Source: Aromatoleum bremense (GTDB lineage Bacteria > Pseudomonadota > Gammaproteobacteria > Burkholderiales > Rhodocyclaceae). From it: a stretch of DNA of 64,000 nucleotides. Below are positions 41,268 through 52,199 of the stretch, in pieces. The DNA lies in NCBI RefSeq assembly GCF_017894365.1, contig NZ_CP059467.1, forward strand, positions 3,658,001 to 3,722,000. Reading direction: 5' to 3'. The translations under genes were made by a program, and so were the position numbers. The first letter of the stretch is position 1, and every line of letters begins with the position of its first letter. The notes under the pieces were generated by a model, which saw only the letters and a list, made by a program, of their open reading frames with translations, was not told the DNA's origin and did not search any database.

Positions 41268-41479
41268 GCGTTTTCCCGCCATTTCCAGTGATAATCCCGC
41301 CCCGGCTTCCACCTCGGGCGCGACGCGGTCGTGAGAATCGTCGCTGGCAACCCGGCGCGGCAGTACGTGCGGCGCCTGTGGTACGCGCGCTCAACGTCGA
41401 AGTACGTATCATCGTGGTCCTGGCATAAGTGGTCCGGATACCATGCCAAGTCATAACCAACAGCTACAAGGTTCATCCA

Positions 41480-41737
41480 ATGCCTGAGATCAGTCGCTTC
41501 CTGGGAATCGTGATCTACATGAACTGGGCGGATCATCCCTTGCCTCACTTTCATGCGCGGTACGGCGCCTACGAGATCATGGTGGAGATCGAAACTGGCG
41601 TCGTCCGTGGCGAGTTCCCCAAGCGCGCCCTTCGTGCAGTCCTTGAGTGGCTGGACGAACATAAGGCCGAACTCGCAGAAGACTGGGAGCTTGCGCAGCT
41701 GCGTAAGCCGCTCAAACCGATTTCGCCTTTGGAGTAA
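41480..41737 (+). CDS. DUF4160 small protein, candidate toxin-antitoxin member
   Basis: An 85-residue protein starting MPEISRFLGIVIYMNW, with the DUF4160 motif DHPLPHFHARYGAYEIMVEI. DUF4160 genes are regularly paired with DUF2442 genes, and the next gene here is DUF2442, 4 bases away. This arrangement has been proposed as a toxin-antitoxin-like pair, but I know of no established activity. The upstream stretch 41268-41479 shows no gene; a GATAAT within it could be a -10 box. Confidence 0.85.
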   Translation: MPEISRFLGIVIYMNWADHPLPHFHARYGAYEIMVEIETGVVRGEFPKRALRAVLEWLDEHKAELAEDWELAQLRKPLKPISPLE

Positions 41738-41741
41738 GACC

Positions 41742-41999
41742 ATGTTCCTACATACCACACGCGTTGAAGTGCGCCCCGGCTATCGGCTCTACCTACAGTT
41801 CAATAACGGCGCCGCCGGGGAAGTCGCCCTGCTCGATGAACTTTGGGGGGAAATGTTCGAGCCGCTCAAGGACGAAACGCTCTTCAGGACCGCCCATCAG
41901 GATGAAACGCTGGGCACCGTGGTCTGGGCCAATGGCGCCGACTTCGCGCCCGAGTTTCTGCTCGCGCTGCTACAGGCTCAGACCAGCCAGGTGGCATGA
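41742..41999 (+). CDS. DUF2442 small protein, partner of DUF4160
   Basis: An 85-residue protein, MFLHTTRVEVRPGYRLYLQF, with the DUF2442 core (LDELWGEMFEPLKD and VVWANGADFAPEFLL). A GGAG ribosome site lies inside the end of the DUF4160 gene. DUF2442 proteins often bear a DNA-binding-like fold and pair with DUF4160; a role as antitoxin is inferred. Both lie between the two copies of the 118-bp repeat. Confidence 0.85.
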   Translation: MFLHTTRVEVRPGYRLYLQFNNGAAGEVALLDELWGEMFEPLKDETLFRTAHQDETLGTVVWANGADFAPEFLLALLQAQTSQVA

Positions 42000-42056
42000 T
42001 TGCCTCCTTCCCGCTGATTAGGATTAGACCCTGAGGGAGTAACTGAGGAGCTCACC

Positions 42057-42302
42057 ATGCGCACTACGATCGACATCGAAAGCGACGTCCTTGCCGCCGC
42101 GAAGGAAATCGCACGCCAGCAACACACCAGTGTCGGCAAAGTCATCTCCCGGCTCGTTCGCCAAAGCCTGACCGGTGCCGCTGCCCCGCAAACCGTTGCC
42201 CACCAGACTCCCGCAGTCCCCGGCTTCGAGCCCTTTCCGGCCCGTGACGTCATCGTGACCAACGAGCTCATCGACCGTCTGCGCGACGCCGAGGGAATCT
42301 GA
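42057..42302 (+). CDS. vapB: VapB-type antitoxin (ribbon-helix-helix)
   Basis: An 81-residue antitoxin. The N-terminal MRTTIDIESDVLAAAKEIAR is the typical DNA-binding ribbon-helix-helix start of VapB proteins; the C-terminus (VTNELIDRLRDAEGI) would wrap the toxin. The stop overlaps the VapC start by one base (TGATG), a standard TA arrangement. It would repress its own operon together with VapC. Confidence 0.88.
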   Translation: MRTTIDIESDVLAAAKEIARQQHTSVGKVISRLVRQSLTGAAAPQTVAHQTPAVPGFEPFPARDVIVTNELIDRLRDAEGI

Positions 42303-42730
42303 TGCGTGCGCTGCTGGACGTGAATGTCCTCATCGCGCTGCTCGACGGCAGCCACGTGCACCACGCACGCGCAAGCCGGTGGCTCGCAGGTGAAATCGAG
42401 CATGGCTGGGCATCGTGTCCGCTGACCCAAAACGGTTGCCTGCGCATCATGGCTCAACCTGCCTACCCGCAGGCTTTGCCACTGGGCGCCGTTGCAAGCC
42501 GTCTGGCCCAGGCCACCGCACACCCGGCGCACCAGTTCATCGCCGACGACTACAGTCTGCTCGATGGCGCACAGATCACCTGGCAAAACCTGCTCGGTCA
42601 CCGGCAGATTACCGACACTTATCTGCTCGGCCTCGCCGTGCGGCACGACTGCCGCTTCGTCAGCTTCGATGCACGGATCAACCCCGGCATCGTCACCGGC
42701 GCACAGCCCAAACACTGGTGCACGCTTTGA
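42302..42730 (+). CDS. vapC: VapC-type PIN-domain ribonuclease toxin
   Basis: A 142-residue PIN-domain protein. The acidic active-site set is visible: Asp6 in ALLDVNVLIALLD, Asp in ITDTYLLGLAV near 104, and Asp in SFDARINPG near 125; the segment LTQNGCLRIM replaces the more common LTELGFLR. VapC toxins cleave RNA, often tRNA or rRNA. The gene is complete and coupled to vapB. Copy B of the 118-bp repeat begins 34 bases after the stop. Confidence 0.9.
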   Translation: MRALLDVNVLIALLDGSHVHHARASRWLAGEIEHGWASCPLTQNGCLRIMAQPAYPQALPLGAVASRLAQATAHPAHQFIADDYSLLDGAQITWQNLLGHRQITDTYLLGLAVRHDCRFVSFDARINPGIVTGAQPKHWCTL

Positions 42731-42763
42731 CGCGGCCGGCTCTCAGTACAAGCAGTACGGTAC

Positions 42764-42881
42764 ATAACCCTGCTCATGACACTACCTTAGATACCGTACC
42801 GATAGGTACCCGCACTCTGCTGTGAATTATTTGCTTGCAAGGTATGTTTATGTTGATAACATCGCGCCCCATGCTTTGAAA
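42764..42881. repeat. 118-bp direct repeat, copy B
   Basis: Second copy of the sequence at 39931-40048 (12 substitutions, no gaps). The ATGTTGATAACAT dyad is unchanged. Here a second dyad GTACC-GATA-GGTAC is perfect, whereas copy A has it broken. It lies 144 bases before the beta-CASP nuclease gene. Confidence 0.9.
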
Positions 42882-42901
42882 CACCCGCCCCATCCAGAGA
42901 C

Positions 42902-43018
42902 ATGCGCAATCTGTCGGATATCAACCTCGCCCTCATCGTCGCTAACCGCTTCCCCGGCAGTCGCCGCGACGTGACCAACGAGGTGCACTGTCGCGATCGG
43001 TGCGGCTCGGACAGCTGA
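42902..43018 (+). CDS. Possible 38-residue leader or remnant ORF
   Basis: An open frame MRNLSDINLALIVANRFPG continuing to a stop at 43018, 6 bases before the beta-CASP gene. No family is recognised. It might be a leader peptide or a remnant from the insertion that brought the repeat. Coding evidence is weak. Confidence 0.25.
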   Translation: MRNLSDINLALIVANRFPGSRRDVTNEVHCRDRCGSDS

Positions 43019-43024
43019 CCCCCC

Positions 43025-44470
43025 ATGCTCACGATCACCCACCACGGCGCCATCACCGGCGTTACCGGCTCCTGCCACGAACTCACGCTGCACGGGCCGG
43101 GTGGGGCGAAAGCCGGCATGCTTGTCGACTGCGGCATCTTCCAGGGCACCGAAGCCGCCGGGCGCAGCGGCGCCGATGAGCTGGCCGTCGACTTTCCGAT
43201 CGCGCACCTCCGCGCGCTGGTCGTCACCCACGTCCATATCGACCACGTCGGGCGCATCCCGCAGCTGCTTGCGGCCGGCTTCGACGGGCCGATCCTGTGC
43301 TCGCCGCCTTCGGCGCTGATGCTGCCGGAGATCCTCGAAGACGCGCTCAAGATCGGCTTCACCCGCGACGCCCGCCTCATCGAGCGCGTGCTCGACCGCA
43401 TCCGCGCCCGCATCGTGCCCGTGCCGTTCGGCCAGTGGCATACCGTGTTCAACGACGGCGCCGGCCGGCTCGCGATCCGCCTGCAGCGCGCCGGCCACAT
43501 CCTCGGCTCGGCCTACGTCGAGTGCGACGCCACCACCGCGGCCGAACACCAACGCATCGTCTTCTCCGGCGACCTCGGCGCCCCTGATTCGCCGCTGCTG
43601 CCCGAACCGCGCCCGCCCGAGCGCGCCGACCGCCTCGTCATCGAAGCCACTTACGGCGACCGCGACCACGAAGACCGCGCCACCCGCCGCCACCGCCTTC
43701 AGGCCGTGCTCGAACACGCGCTCGCCGACGGCGGCACGGTGCTGATCCCGGCTTTCGCCATCGGCCGCACGCAGGAACTGCTCTACGAAATCGAAGACAT
43801 CATCTTCGAAGCCGGCGACGACCCGCGCTGGAAAGAGCTCGACATCGTCGTCGATTCGCCGCTCGCGGCCGAATTCACCCGTCTCTACCGTAAGCTCAAA
43901 CCGTACTGGGACGAGGAAGCGACTGCCCGCGTACGCGAGGGCCGCCACCCGCTGTCCTTTGACCAGCTGCTCGTCCTCGACCGCCACGAAGACCACCTGA
44001 AAGCGGTCGATTACCTCACCCGCACCGGCCGGGCCGCTGTCGTCATCGCCGGCTCGGGCATGTGCGCCGGCGGGCGCGTCGTGAACTACCTCAAGGCGAT
44101 GCTCGGCGACGCGCGCAACGACGTGCTGTTCGTCGGCTACCAGGCCGCCGGCACGCCGGGCCGCGACATCCTCACCTTTGGTCCGCGCGGCGGCTGGGTC
44201 ATGCTCGACGGCGAGCGCCACCCGATCCGCGCGCAGATCCACCAGGTCGGCGGCTATTCCGCGCATGCGGGGCAGTCGGACCTGTTGAGGTTCGTCACCG
44301 GGATTCCGCAGATGCCTGCGGAGATCCGCATCGTGCATGGCGACGACGAAGCGAAGGCGGCGCTCAGGCGCAAGCTGGAAGCGGCCGGTGCTGGCAACGT
44401 CCTGATTCCCGACGCCACTGCCGGCGAAATGCCAAAGGTATCGCCATCTCACCAAGGCTTCACAAAGTGA
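43025..44470 (+). CDS. MBL-fold beta-CASP nuclease (RNA exonuclease family)
   Basis: A 481-residue metallo-beta-lactamase-fold protein of the RNA-processing (YSH1/CPSF73-like) type. The zinc motif is THVHIDHVGRIP (HxHxDH), with later ligands in RAGHILGSAYVE and FSGDLGAPDS. The beta-CASP part has IEATYGDRDHED and GSGMCAGGRVVNYL, and the RMMBL end is VGGYSAHAGQSDLLRF. It is likely a single-strand or RNA-specific nuclease. It sits alone between VapBC and the Fic gene in an accessory-rich stretch; its target is unknown. Confidence 0.9.
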   Translation: MLTITHHGAITGVTGSCHELTLHGPGGAKAGMLVDCGIFQGTEAAGRSGADELAVDFPIAHLRALVVTHVHIDHVGRIPQLLAAGFDGPILCSPPSALMLPEILEDALKIGFTRDARLIERVLDRIRARIVPVPFGQWHTVFNDGAGRLAIRLQRAGHILGSAYVECDATTAAEHQRIVFSGDLGAPDSPLLPEPRPPERADRLVIEATYGDRDHEDRATRRHRLQAVLEHALADGGTVLIPAFAIGRTQELLYEIEDIIFEAGDDPRWKELDIVVDSPLAAEFTRLYRKLKPYWDEEATARVREGRHPLSFDQLLVLDRHEDHLKAVDYLTRTGRAAVVIAGSGMCAGGRVVNYLKAMLGDARNDVLFVGYQAAGTPGRDILTFGPRGGWVMLDGERHPIRAQIHQVGGYSAHAGQSDLLRFVTGIPQMPAEIRIVHGDDEAKAALRRKLEAAGAGNVLIPDATAGEMPKVSPSHQGFTK

Positions 44471-44575
44471 ACCTCATGAAAATCCACGTCCTTATCGCAA
44501 TCGCTGCGCAATAAAATCGACCAGAAACGATTTAATCGATAAATTTTCGACCGCCACGTTCGTTTTTCGACTGCC

Positions 44576-46135
44576 ATGCCATCCACCCGGCTTCTCTTCG
44601 ACAACAGCGCGCTAGCGCTCGACGCCTCGCGGCGTTGGGCAGGCTATGCTGCGCTGATGCGGGGTTTGAAGCTCGAAGCGCCGCTGACCGAGCGCTGCGC
44701 CGTGGCCAGCGGGCACGTCAAGGGCAGCGTCAGGCTCGAAGGCGAACTGCGGGTGTACGACCAGCGCTACCGGCCCGCCGACGACATCGCCGGCCACCTG
44801 TTATTCGCGCTCAAGCACGAAACGCTCGACCTGCTGGTCCTCAAGCGGGTGCTGCAGCGGCTCGGGGCGGAGGCCGTCACTCACATCATCGGCGCCAACG
44901 CCAGCCGTCAGCAGGCACGCCGGCTTTGGTTCCTGTACGAATGGCTAACCGGCGAGAAACTGCCATTGAGCGACGCGCCGGCCAGCCAGCGATACATTCC
45001 GCTGCTCGATCCGTCGCGCTATTTCACGGCCGCGGTAGCGCCATCCCCCCGGCACAAGATCGGCAACAATCTGCCGGGCGTCCCGGCGTTTTGCCCCATC
45101 GTGCGCAAAACGCCCGTGCTCGAAGCCTTCGTCCGGTCGCAACTGGCCGACCGTGTGCAACAGGTCATGGGGCGCACTGCGCAGGACGTCTGGCGACGGG
45201 CAGCCAGCTTCCTTCTGCTGGCCGACAGCCGCGCTTCGTTCGCCATCGAAGGCGAACGCCCCCCCCGCAGCCGGCTCGAGCGCTGGGCAAACGTCGTCCG
45301 GCGCGCCGGAGCCCAACCGCTGTCGCTGGACGAAATCCTGCACATGCACGACGAACTCATCCACGACCACCGCTTCGTCGCTAAAGGTCTGCGCACGCAG
45401 GGCGTTTTCCTGGGAGAACGGGACCGTGACGGCGAGCCGATTCCGGAGTTCATCGGCGCCCGCGCCGCGGACCTTCCGGACCTGATGGCCGCGCTGCTGG
45501 ACAGCCATCGCATCATGACCGAACGCGACGTGGACCCCGTCATCCACGCGGCGCTGATCGCCTTCGGTTTCGTTTTCATCCACCCGTTCGAAGACGGTAA
45601 TGGCCGGGTGCACCGCGCGCTGATTCACCACATCCTGGCCGAACGCAGCTTTGCCCCCGCCGGGTTGGTCTTTCCGGTCAGCGCGGTCATGCTCGAGCGC
45701 ATTGACGGCTACCGCAACGCCCTGCGCCAGCACAGCGGCCCGCTGATGCCCTTCATCGAATGGCAGCCCAACGCCCGGCGCAACGTCGATGTGCTCAACG
45801 ATACCGCCGACCTGTACCGCTTCGGCGACTACACCGCACTGGCCGAATACCTTTATGCGTGCGTCGAACACACCATCACGCAACTGCTGCCCGACGAAGT
45901 GCGCTACCTGCAATGCCACGACCGGGCGCTTGCCGCGATTGCCCAGCGGATTGACATGCCGGAAAACCTCGCTCGCGACCTCATCATGTTCATCACCCAG
46001 AACGACATGAAGCTGCCTGCCCGCCGGCGCAAGAAGGAATTCGCCGCGCTGACCGACGCGGAAGTCCAGGCCATCGAGGCCGACGTCGCGCAAGCGTTTG
46101 CCGATCAGTACGAATACCAATCAGATAAGGCGTAA
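44576..46135 (+). CDS. Fic-domain protein (class II-like, with inhibitory helix motif)
   Basis: A 519-residue protein with the Fic motif [12 protein letters not shown] at 336-347, the catalytic His first. The regulatory motif (S/T)xxxE(G/N) is present as SFAIEG at 221-226, on the N-terminal side, so it should be held off until the Glu moves. Fic proteins transfer AMP or other nucleotide groups to protein targets. An N-terminal DUF4172-like segment and a C-terminal helical extension flank the Fic core. The upstream stretch (44471-44575) is AT-rich with ATCGATAAATTTTCGA-type repeats that may bind a repressor. No antitoxin gene is adjacent. Confidence 0.9.
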   Translation: MPSTRLLFDNSALALDASRRWAGYAALMRGLKLEAPLTERCAVASGHVKGSVRLEGELRVYDQRYRPADDIAGHLLFALKHETLDLLVLKRVLQRLGAEAVTHIIGANASRQQARRLWFLYEWLTGEKLPLSDAPASQRYIPLLDPSRYFTAAVAPSPRHKIGNNLPGVPAFCPIVRKTPVLEAFVRSQLADRVQQVMGRTAQDVWRRAASFLLLADSRASFAIEGERPPRSRLERWANVVRRAGAQPLSLDEILHMHDELIHDHRFVAKGLRTQGVFLGERDRDGEPIPEFIGARAADLPDLMAALLDSHRIMTERDVDPVIHAALIAFGFVFIHPFEDGNGRVHRALIHHILAERSFAPAGLVFPVSAVMLERIDGYRNALRQHSGPLMPFIEWQPNARRNVDVLNDTADLYRFGDYTALAEYLYACVEHTITQLLPDEVRYLQCHDRALAAIAQRIDMPENLARDLIMFITQNDMKLPARRRKKEFAALTDAEVQAIEADVAQAFADQYEYQSDKA

Positions 46136-46142
46136 TGACAAA

Positions 46143-47420
46143 ATGTTGACACTTGGAGACATCAGACTGGCCATCATCGGCCTCGGCTACGTCGGCCTGC
46201 CGCTCGCCGTCGAATTCGGCCGCAAGCAGCACGTCACCGGCTTCGACATCCACGCCGAGCGCATCATTGAGCTGCAGGCCGGCCGCGACCGCACGCTCGA
46301 AGTCGACGCCCGCGAGCTCGCCGCCGCCGAATACCTGCGGTTCACGGCCGACCCGGCCGACCTGGCCGAATGCAATGTCTTCATCGTCACCGTGCCGACG
46401 CCGATCGACGAACACAAGCGACCGGACCTGACACCGCTGATCCGCGCCAGCGAGACCATCGGCAAGGTGCTCAAGCGCGGCGACATCGTCATATACGAAT
46501 CCACCGTCTATCCCGGCGCCACCGAGGAAGAGTGCGTGCCGGTGCTCGAACGCGTCTCCGGCCTGCGCTTCAACCACGACTTCTACGCCGGCTATTCGCC
46601 CGAGCGCATCAACCCCGGTGATAAGGCGCACCGCGTCAGCACCATCAAGAAGGTCACTTCCGGCTCGACGCCGCAAGTGGCCGACCTCGTCGATGCGCTC
46701 TACGCCCGCATCATCACCGCCGGCACCCACAAGGCCCCCAGCATCAAGGTCGCCGAAGCCGCGAAGGTCATCGAGAACACCCAGCGCGATCTCAACATCG
46801 CGCTCATCAACGAACTCGCGATCATTTTCAACAAGCTCGGCATCGACACCGAAGCCGTGCTCGAAGCCGCCGGCACCAAGTGGAACTTCCTGCCGTTCCG
46901 CCCCGGCCTGGTCGGCGGCCACTGCATCGGCGTCGACCCGTACTACCTCACGCACAAGGCGCAGGCGATCGGCTACCACCCGGAAATCATCCTCGCCGGG
47001 CGACGGCTCAACGACGGCATGGGTGCCTACGTGGTGTCGCAGCTGGTGAAAGCCATGCTCAAGCGCCGCATCCAGGTTGAAGGCGCGCGCGTGCTGGTGA
47101 TGGGCCTCGCCTTCAAGGAAAACTGCCCCGACCTGCGCAACACCCGCGTCGTCGACATCGTCCGGGAGCTCGCCGACTACAACGTCCGGGTGGATGTATT
47201 CGACCCGTGGGTGGATGCGGACGAAGCGCGGCACGAATACGGCATCACGCCGATCGAGCTACCGGCACCCGGCCAGTACGACGCAGTGCTGCTCGCCGTG
47301 GCCCACGACCAGTTCAAGGCGATGAGCGCGCAAGGCATCCGCGCCCTCGGCAAGCCCGAACACGTGCTGTACGACCTCAAGTACGTGCTGCCGCGGCAGG
47401 CGGCCGACCTGCGCCTATGA
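46143..47420 (+). CDS. tviB: UDP-N-acetylglucosamine 6-dehydrogenase (TviB/WbpO type)
   Basis: A 425-residue UDP-sugar dehydrogenase. It opens [20 protein letters not shown], with the NAD-binding GLGYVG motif and a catalytic Cys in [12 protein letters not shown]. It oxidises UDP-GlcNAc to UDP-GlcNAcA; with the epimerase TviC this makes UDP-GalNAcA, a precursor for acidic polysaccharides such as Vi antigen. A 3'-truncated, decayed second copy lies at 51816-52199, and tviC is at 50726. The gene begins 7 bases after the Fic stop, and its GC level matches the genome background. Confidence 0.93.
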   Translation: MLTLGDIRLAIIGLGYVGLPLAVEFGRKQHVTGFDIHAERIIELQAGRDRTLEVDARELAAAEYLRFTADPADLAECNVFIVTVPTPIDEHKRPDLTPLIRASETIGKVLKRGDIVIYESTVYPGATEEECVPVLERVSGLRFNHDFYAGYSPERINPGDKAHRVSTIKKVTSGSTPQVADLVDALYARIITAGTHKAPSIKVAEAAKVIENTQRDLNIALINELAIIFNKLGIDTEAVLEAAGTKWNFLPFRPGLVGGHCIGVDPYYLTHKAQAIGYHPEIILAGRRLNDGMGAYVVSQLVKAMLKRRIQVEGARVLVMGLAFKENCPDLRNTRVVDIVRELADYNVRVDVFDPWVDADEARHEYGITPIELPAPGQYDAVLLAVAHDQFKAMSAQGIRALGKPEHVLYDLKYVLPRQAADLRL

Positions 47421-47433
47421 AATCCGCCGTCAA

Positions 47434-47499
47434 TCGCGGCTTCGCCGCTCCTGCATCGCACCCGTGCCACGGCACGTGCAGGAGCGCCGGCGGGCGCGA
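47434..47499. repeat. Pair of inverted REP-like sequences
   Basis: Read on the minus strand, 47434-47455 gives TGCAGGAGCGGCGAAGCCGC-GA; on the plus strand, 47477-47499 gives TGCAGGAGCGCCGGCGGGCG-CGA. Both fit the GGAGC...GCGA form of Pseudomonas-type REPs. CGCTCCTGCA and TGCAGGAGCG form a perfect 10-bp arm pair. They follow tviB. The rest of 47500-47608 is AT-rich and includes the palindrome AAGGCGCCTT at 47549-47558. Confidence 0.7.
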
Positions 47500-47608
47500 C
47501 TGCGGCTTCATCAATAACCTGCATAATTATTCAATTAAACATATACTTAAGGCGCCTTCAGCCTTAATATAAAAACCTTTACATTACCTTCCAGTATCAC
47601 CTGCACAT

Positions 47609-49460
<1,852 letters not shown>

Positions 49461-49461
49461 C

Positions 49462-50100
49462 ATGGAAAACCAACTGCAGCATCGCGGCGAATGCTGCCCC
49501 GCCTGCGGCGAGGGGCTCCTTCACGCCCGTGTCGAAACACAGGTCGTCGAATACGGTGGCCAGACGGGCGAGATCCCGCTGCATTACACCGTTTGCGATA
49601 CGTGCGGCTCCGAACTTGCCGGGCCCGCTGATGCACTGGCCAACAAGCGCGCAATGATCGCTTTCCGCAAGCAGGTCGACGGGCTGCTCGCGGGCGTCGA
49701 GATACGGGTTTTTCGTCAGCGCTACAAGCTCAAGCAGGAAACGGCCGCAGCCCTGTTCGGGGGCGGCAAGATCGGGTTTTCCCGCTACGAAAACGACGAC
49801 GTCGCGCAGAGCGCCGCCATGGACAGCCTGCTGCGCCTGTGCGCGGCTTCGCCAGGCAACGTGCTGACGCTGGCGAAGCAAAAGCAGATCGCACTTTCCG
49901 CCGAGACCGTCGCTGCGATCAAGGACCACTGCCGTGACCAGCTCATGACCATTGCACCCGCCGTCCAGAAAATGCTCGACAGGGAACTCGCAGCCCAACG
50001 CAAACAGGCTTCGGTGAACGCTGCAAACGATCGTGCCACGCGGGCAGAAGGAAACGTTAACCAAACCGTCGAGTTGTCTCGTTGGAGCAAGGCAGCATGA
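49462..50100 (+). CDS. mqsA: MqsA-type zinc-finger/HTH antitoxin with a C-terminal extension
   Basis: A 212-residue antitoxin-like regulator. The N-terminal zinc finger has CCPACGEG near residue 12 and VCDTCGSEL near 48; the XRE helix-turn-helix follows (RQRYKLKQETAAALFGGGKI, SRYENDD). Standard MqsA is about 130 residues; here about 75 more follow the HTH, ending ELSRWSKAA. Such C-terminal extensions are chaperone-addiction (ChAD) segments in toxin-antitoxin-chaperone systems, and the following gene is a SecB-like chaperone, sharing 4 bases. The symbol is by family. The toxin before it is truncated. Confidence 0.82.
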   Translation: MENQLQHRGECCPACGEGLLHARVETQVVEYGGQTGEIPLHYTVCDTCGSELAGPADALANKRAMIAFRKQVDGLLAGVEIRVFRQRYKLKQETAAALFGGGKIGFSRYENDDVAQSAAMDSLLRLCAASPGNVLTLAKQKQIALSAETVAAIKDHCRDQLMTIAPAVQKMLDRELAAQRKQASVNAANDRATRAEGNVNQTVELSRWSKAA

Positions 50101-50570
50101 AGCCGAGCCCGATCACTTTTGTTGACCTCAAGTTCCTGCGGGTGCATGTCGAAGCCGATTTCCACGGCGAGGCAAAGCCAGCCGACGCCTTCGATTTTGA
50201 CGGCGCCTTGCTTGCATGGAGTTTGAACCACGGCCAGCGCGAGGACGGATCCTGGTGGATTGCAGTGGGTTTTGCGACCAACGACGGAACGGATGGCCCA
50301 AATTGCCCTTACAAGATCGACATGCAAGCCATCGGTGTTTTCGAGGTTTCGGAGTCGGTCGACGCCGGCATACGTGAAGAGCTCGTCTTCGAGAACGGCG
50401 CCGCCCTCGTGTATGGCGCGATTCGCGACATGGTTTCCACCATCACCGCGCGCAGCATCTCCGGTCCGCTGATGCTGCCCACGCCCACCTTCGTGGGCAG
50501 CTTTGCCGAGCATCGTGGAAAACTCGCGGAAATCCAGTCCGGGAAAAACGCCCGCTGTAGCTTCGATTGA
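50097..50570 (+). CDS. SecB-like chaperone of a toxin-antitoxin-chaperone module
   Basis: A 157-residue protein not of the housekeeping SecB subfamily. It shows the SecB-like order: an N-terminal strand (PITFVDLKFLRVHVEADF), a central antiparallel region (WWIAVGFATND), a helix (ALVYGAIRDMVSTITARSIS) and a final segment PLMLPTPTFVGSF that parallels the proline-rich LLLPPVNF end of SecB. Its start overlaps the antitoxin stop by 4 bases. Dedicated SecB-like proteins in TAC systems bind the antitoxin ChAD tail and protect the antitoxin. Identification is by pattern and context, so it should be tested by structure prediction. Confidence 0.72.
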   Translation: MKPSPITFVDLKFLRVHVEADFHGEAKPADAFDFDGALLAWSLNHGQREDGSWWIAVGFATNDGTDGPNCPYKIDMQAIGVFEVSESVDAGIREELVFENGAALVYGAIRDMVSTITARSISGPLMLPTPTFVGSFAEHRGKLAEIQSGKNARCSFD

Positions 50571-50634
50571 CGTAGCCGTGCCGCTCACTCCTTTGTCCTT
50601 GGCGATTAACATAACCAGCGTCCACACAAGCGCC

Positions 50635-50710
50635 CATTGCAGGAGCGTCGGCGTTTCGCAGGCCGACACAACATTCATACCCTCGACCCCTTGCCGGTGA
50701 AACGCCGGCA
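50635..50710. repeat. REP-like and hairpin sequence before tviC
   Basis: TTGCAGGAGCGTCGGCGTTTCGC near 50637 matches the start of the REP-like elements at 47434-47499. TGCCGG and CCGGCA enclose TGAAACG near 50690-50708, forming a 6-bp stem just before the tviC start. The surrounding gap 50571-50725 has no gene. Confidence 0.55.
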
Positions 50711-50725
50711 CTTCCCAGCCGCCCA

Positions 50726-51757
50726 ATGATCGCCTACCAAGCCCTTCAATCCATCCTCCGCGACGCCCCCAAGACCTGGCTCGTCACCGGCGTCGCCGGC
50801 TTCATCGGCTCGAACCTGCTCGAAACCCTGCTCAAGCTCGACCAGCGCGTCGTTGGTCTGGACAACTTCGCCACTGGCCACGCGCGCAACCTCGACGAAG
50901 TGCGAACGCTGGTCACTCCCGAGCAATGGGCGCGCTTCATGTTCATCGACGGCGACATCCGTAAGCTCGACGACTGCCGCCGTGCCTGCGAGGGCGTCGA
51001 CTACGTCCTCCACCAAGCCGCGCTCGGCTCGGTGCCGCGCAGCCTGGATGACCCGATCACCAGCAACGCCACCAACATCGACGGCTTCCTCAACATGCTG
51101 GTCGCCGCGCGCGATGCCGAAGTCAAGAGCTTCACCTACGCCGCCAGCAGTTCCACCTATGGCGACCACCCCGGCCTGCCCAAGGTGGAAGACACAATCG
51201 GCAAGCCGCTGTCGCCGTACGCCGTCACCAAGTACGTGAACGAGCTCTATGCCGAGGTTTTCGCGCGCAGCTACGGTTTCAGCACCATGGGCCTGCGCTA
51301 CTTCAACGTCTTCGGCAAACGCCAGGATCCCAACGGCGCCTACGCCGCCGTGATCCCCAAATGGACCGCAGCAATGATCCAGGGCGAAGACGTCTTCATC
51401 AATGGCGACGGCGAAACCAGCCGCGACTTCTGCTTCGTCGACAACGCGGTGCAGGTCAACCTGCTGGCGGCCACCACACCTGACCCGGCCGCCCGCAACC
51501 AGGTCTACAACGTCGCCGTCGGCGGGCGCACCAGCCTGAACCAGCTATTCGAAGCGCTGCGCCAAGCGCTGGGGGAAAACGGTGTGCGCTACCACAAAAG
51601 GCCGATGCACCGCGAGTTCCGCGCCGGCGACGTGCTCCACTCACAGGCCGACATCGGCAAGGCGGAACGCCTGCTCGGCTACGCCTCCAGTCACGACATT
51701 CACGCCGGAATCAAGGCGGCGATGCCGTGGTACAGCCGCTTCCTCGCGCATGAGTGA
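50726..51757 (+). CDS. tviC: UDP-N-acetylglucosamine (GlcNAcA) 4-epimerase, TviC/WbpP type
   Basis: A 343-residue short-chain dehydrogenase/reductase of the extended type. The NAD motif is [14 protein letters not shown] near 16-29. The active-site Ser/Tyr/Lys set appears as [10 protein letters not shown] and the later [11 protein letters not shown]. The [19 protein letters not shown] segment is typical of WbpP/TviC. It interconverts UDP-GlcNAc(A) and UDP-GalNAc(A), working with TviB. The original neighbour TviB is now 3.3 kb upstream, separated by inserted ATPase and TAC genes. Confidence 0.92.
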   Translation: MIAYQALQSILRDAPKTWLVTGVAGFIGSNLLETLLKLDQRVVGLDNFATGHARNLDEVRTLVTPEQWARFMFIDGDIRKLDDCRRACEGVDYVLHQAALGSVPRSLDDPITSNATNIDGFLNMLVAARDAEVKSFTYAASSSTYGDHPGLPKVEDTIGKPLSPYAVTKYVNELYAEVFARSYGFSTMGLRYFNVFGKRQDPNGAYAAVIPKWTAAMIQGEDVFINGDGETSRDFCFVDNAVQVNLLAATTPDPAARNQVYNVAVGGRTSLNQLFEALRQALGENGVRYHKRPMHREFRAGDVLHSQADIGKAERLLGYASSHDIHAGIKAAMPWYSRFLAHE

Positions 51758-51815
51758 TTGGGAGCCCTATAAAACGACATCCTCCCCGAAACGACGCCCA
51801 CGAAATAATCGATTC

Positions 51816-52199
51816 ATGACCATCGACGAGCACCAGCGCCCTGACCTCACTCCGCTAATCAAGACTTCCGAATCAATCGGTAAGGTGCTCAAACAGAGCG
51901 ACATCGTCATCAATGAATCCACCGTTTATTTCGACGCACACAACGAAAACTGCGTAACGGCGCTAGCGCTAGAGAAATTCATCAGCCTCCGATTCGACGA
52001 CGACTTCTTCGCCGGCTACAGCGCGACGCGGATCAACCGGGGCGACAAGCAGCACTGCGGAACAACGATCAAAAAGGTCTGGGTCCAGGGCAAAGCCAGG
52101 AAAGGCCTTTCAGATATTCCATCATTCAACCGCTTCCGAGAGTTCCAAACGAAGAATATCCGTCCCAAAAATAGAGAGCACACCCATGACAGTTTATGA
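51816..52199 (+). pseudogene. Degenerate internal fragment of a second tviB copy
   Basis: The frame from 51816 encodes [20 protein letters not shown] and further matches to the intact TviB (residues about 92-180), including GKVLKQSDIVINESTVYF, FFAGYSATRINRGDK and TIKKV. Key changes include loss of Pro-Gly-Ala after STVY and Pro-Glu in [12 protein letters not shown]. After about 52085 the reading frame runs into unrelated sequence and stops at 52199, overlapping the polymerase start. It lacks the NAD-binding start and the catalytic Cys, so it cannot be active. Confidence 0.85.

Noticed and set aside
39931..42881. Similar minus-strand peptides read from both 118-bp repeats
   Set aside because: The likeness follows from the DNA repeat itself; the frames have no start, ribosome site or third-position pattern.
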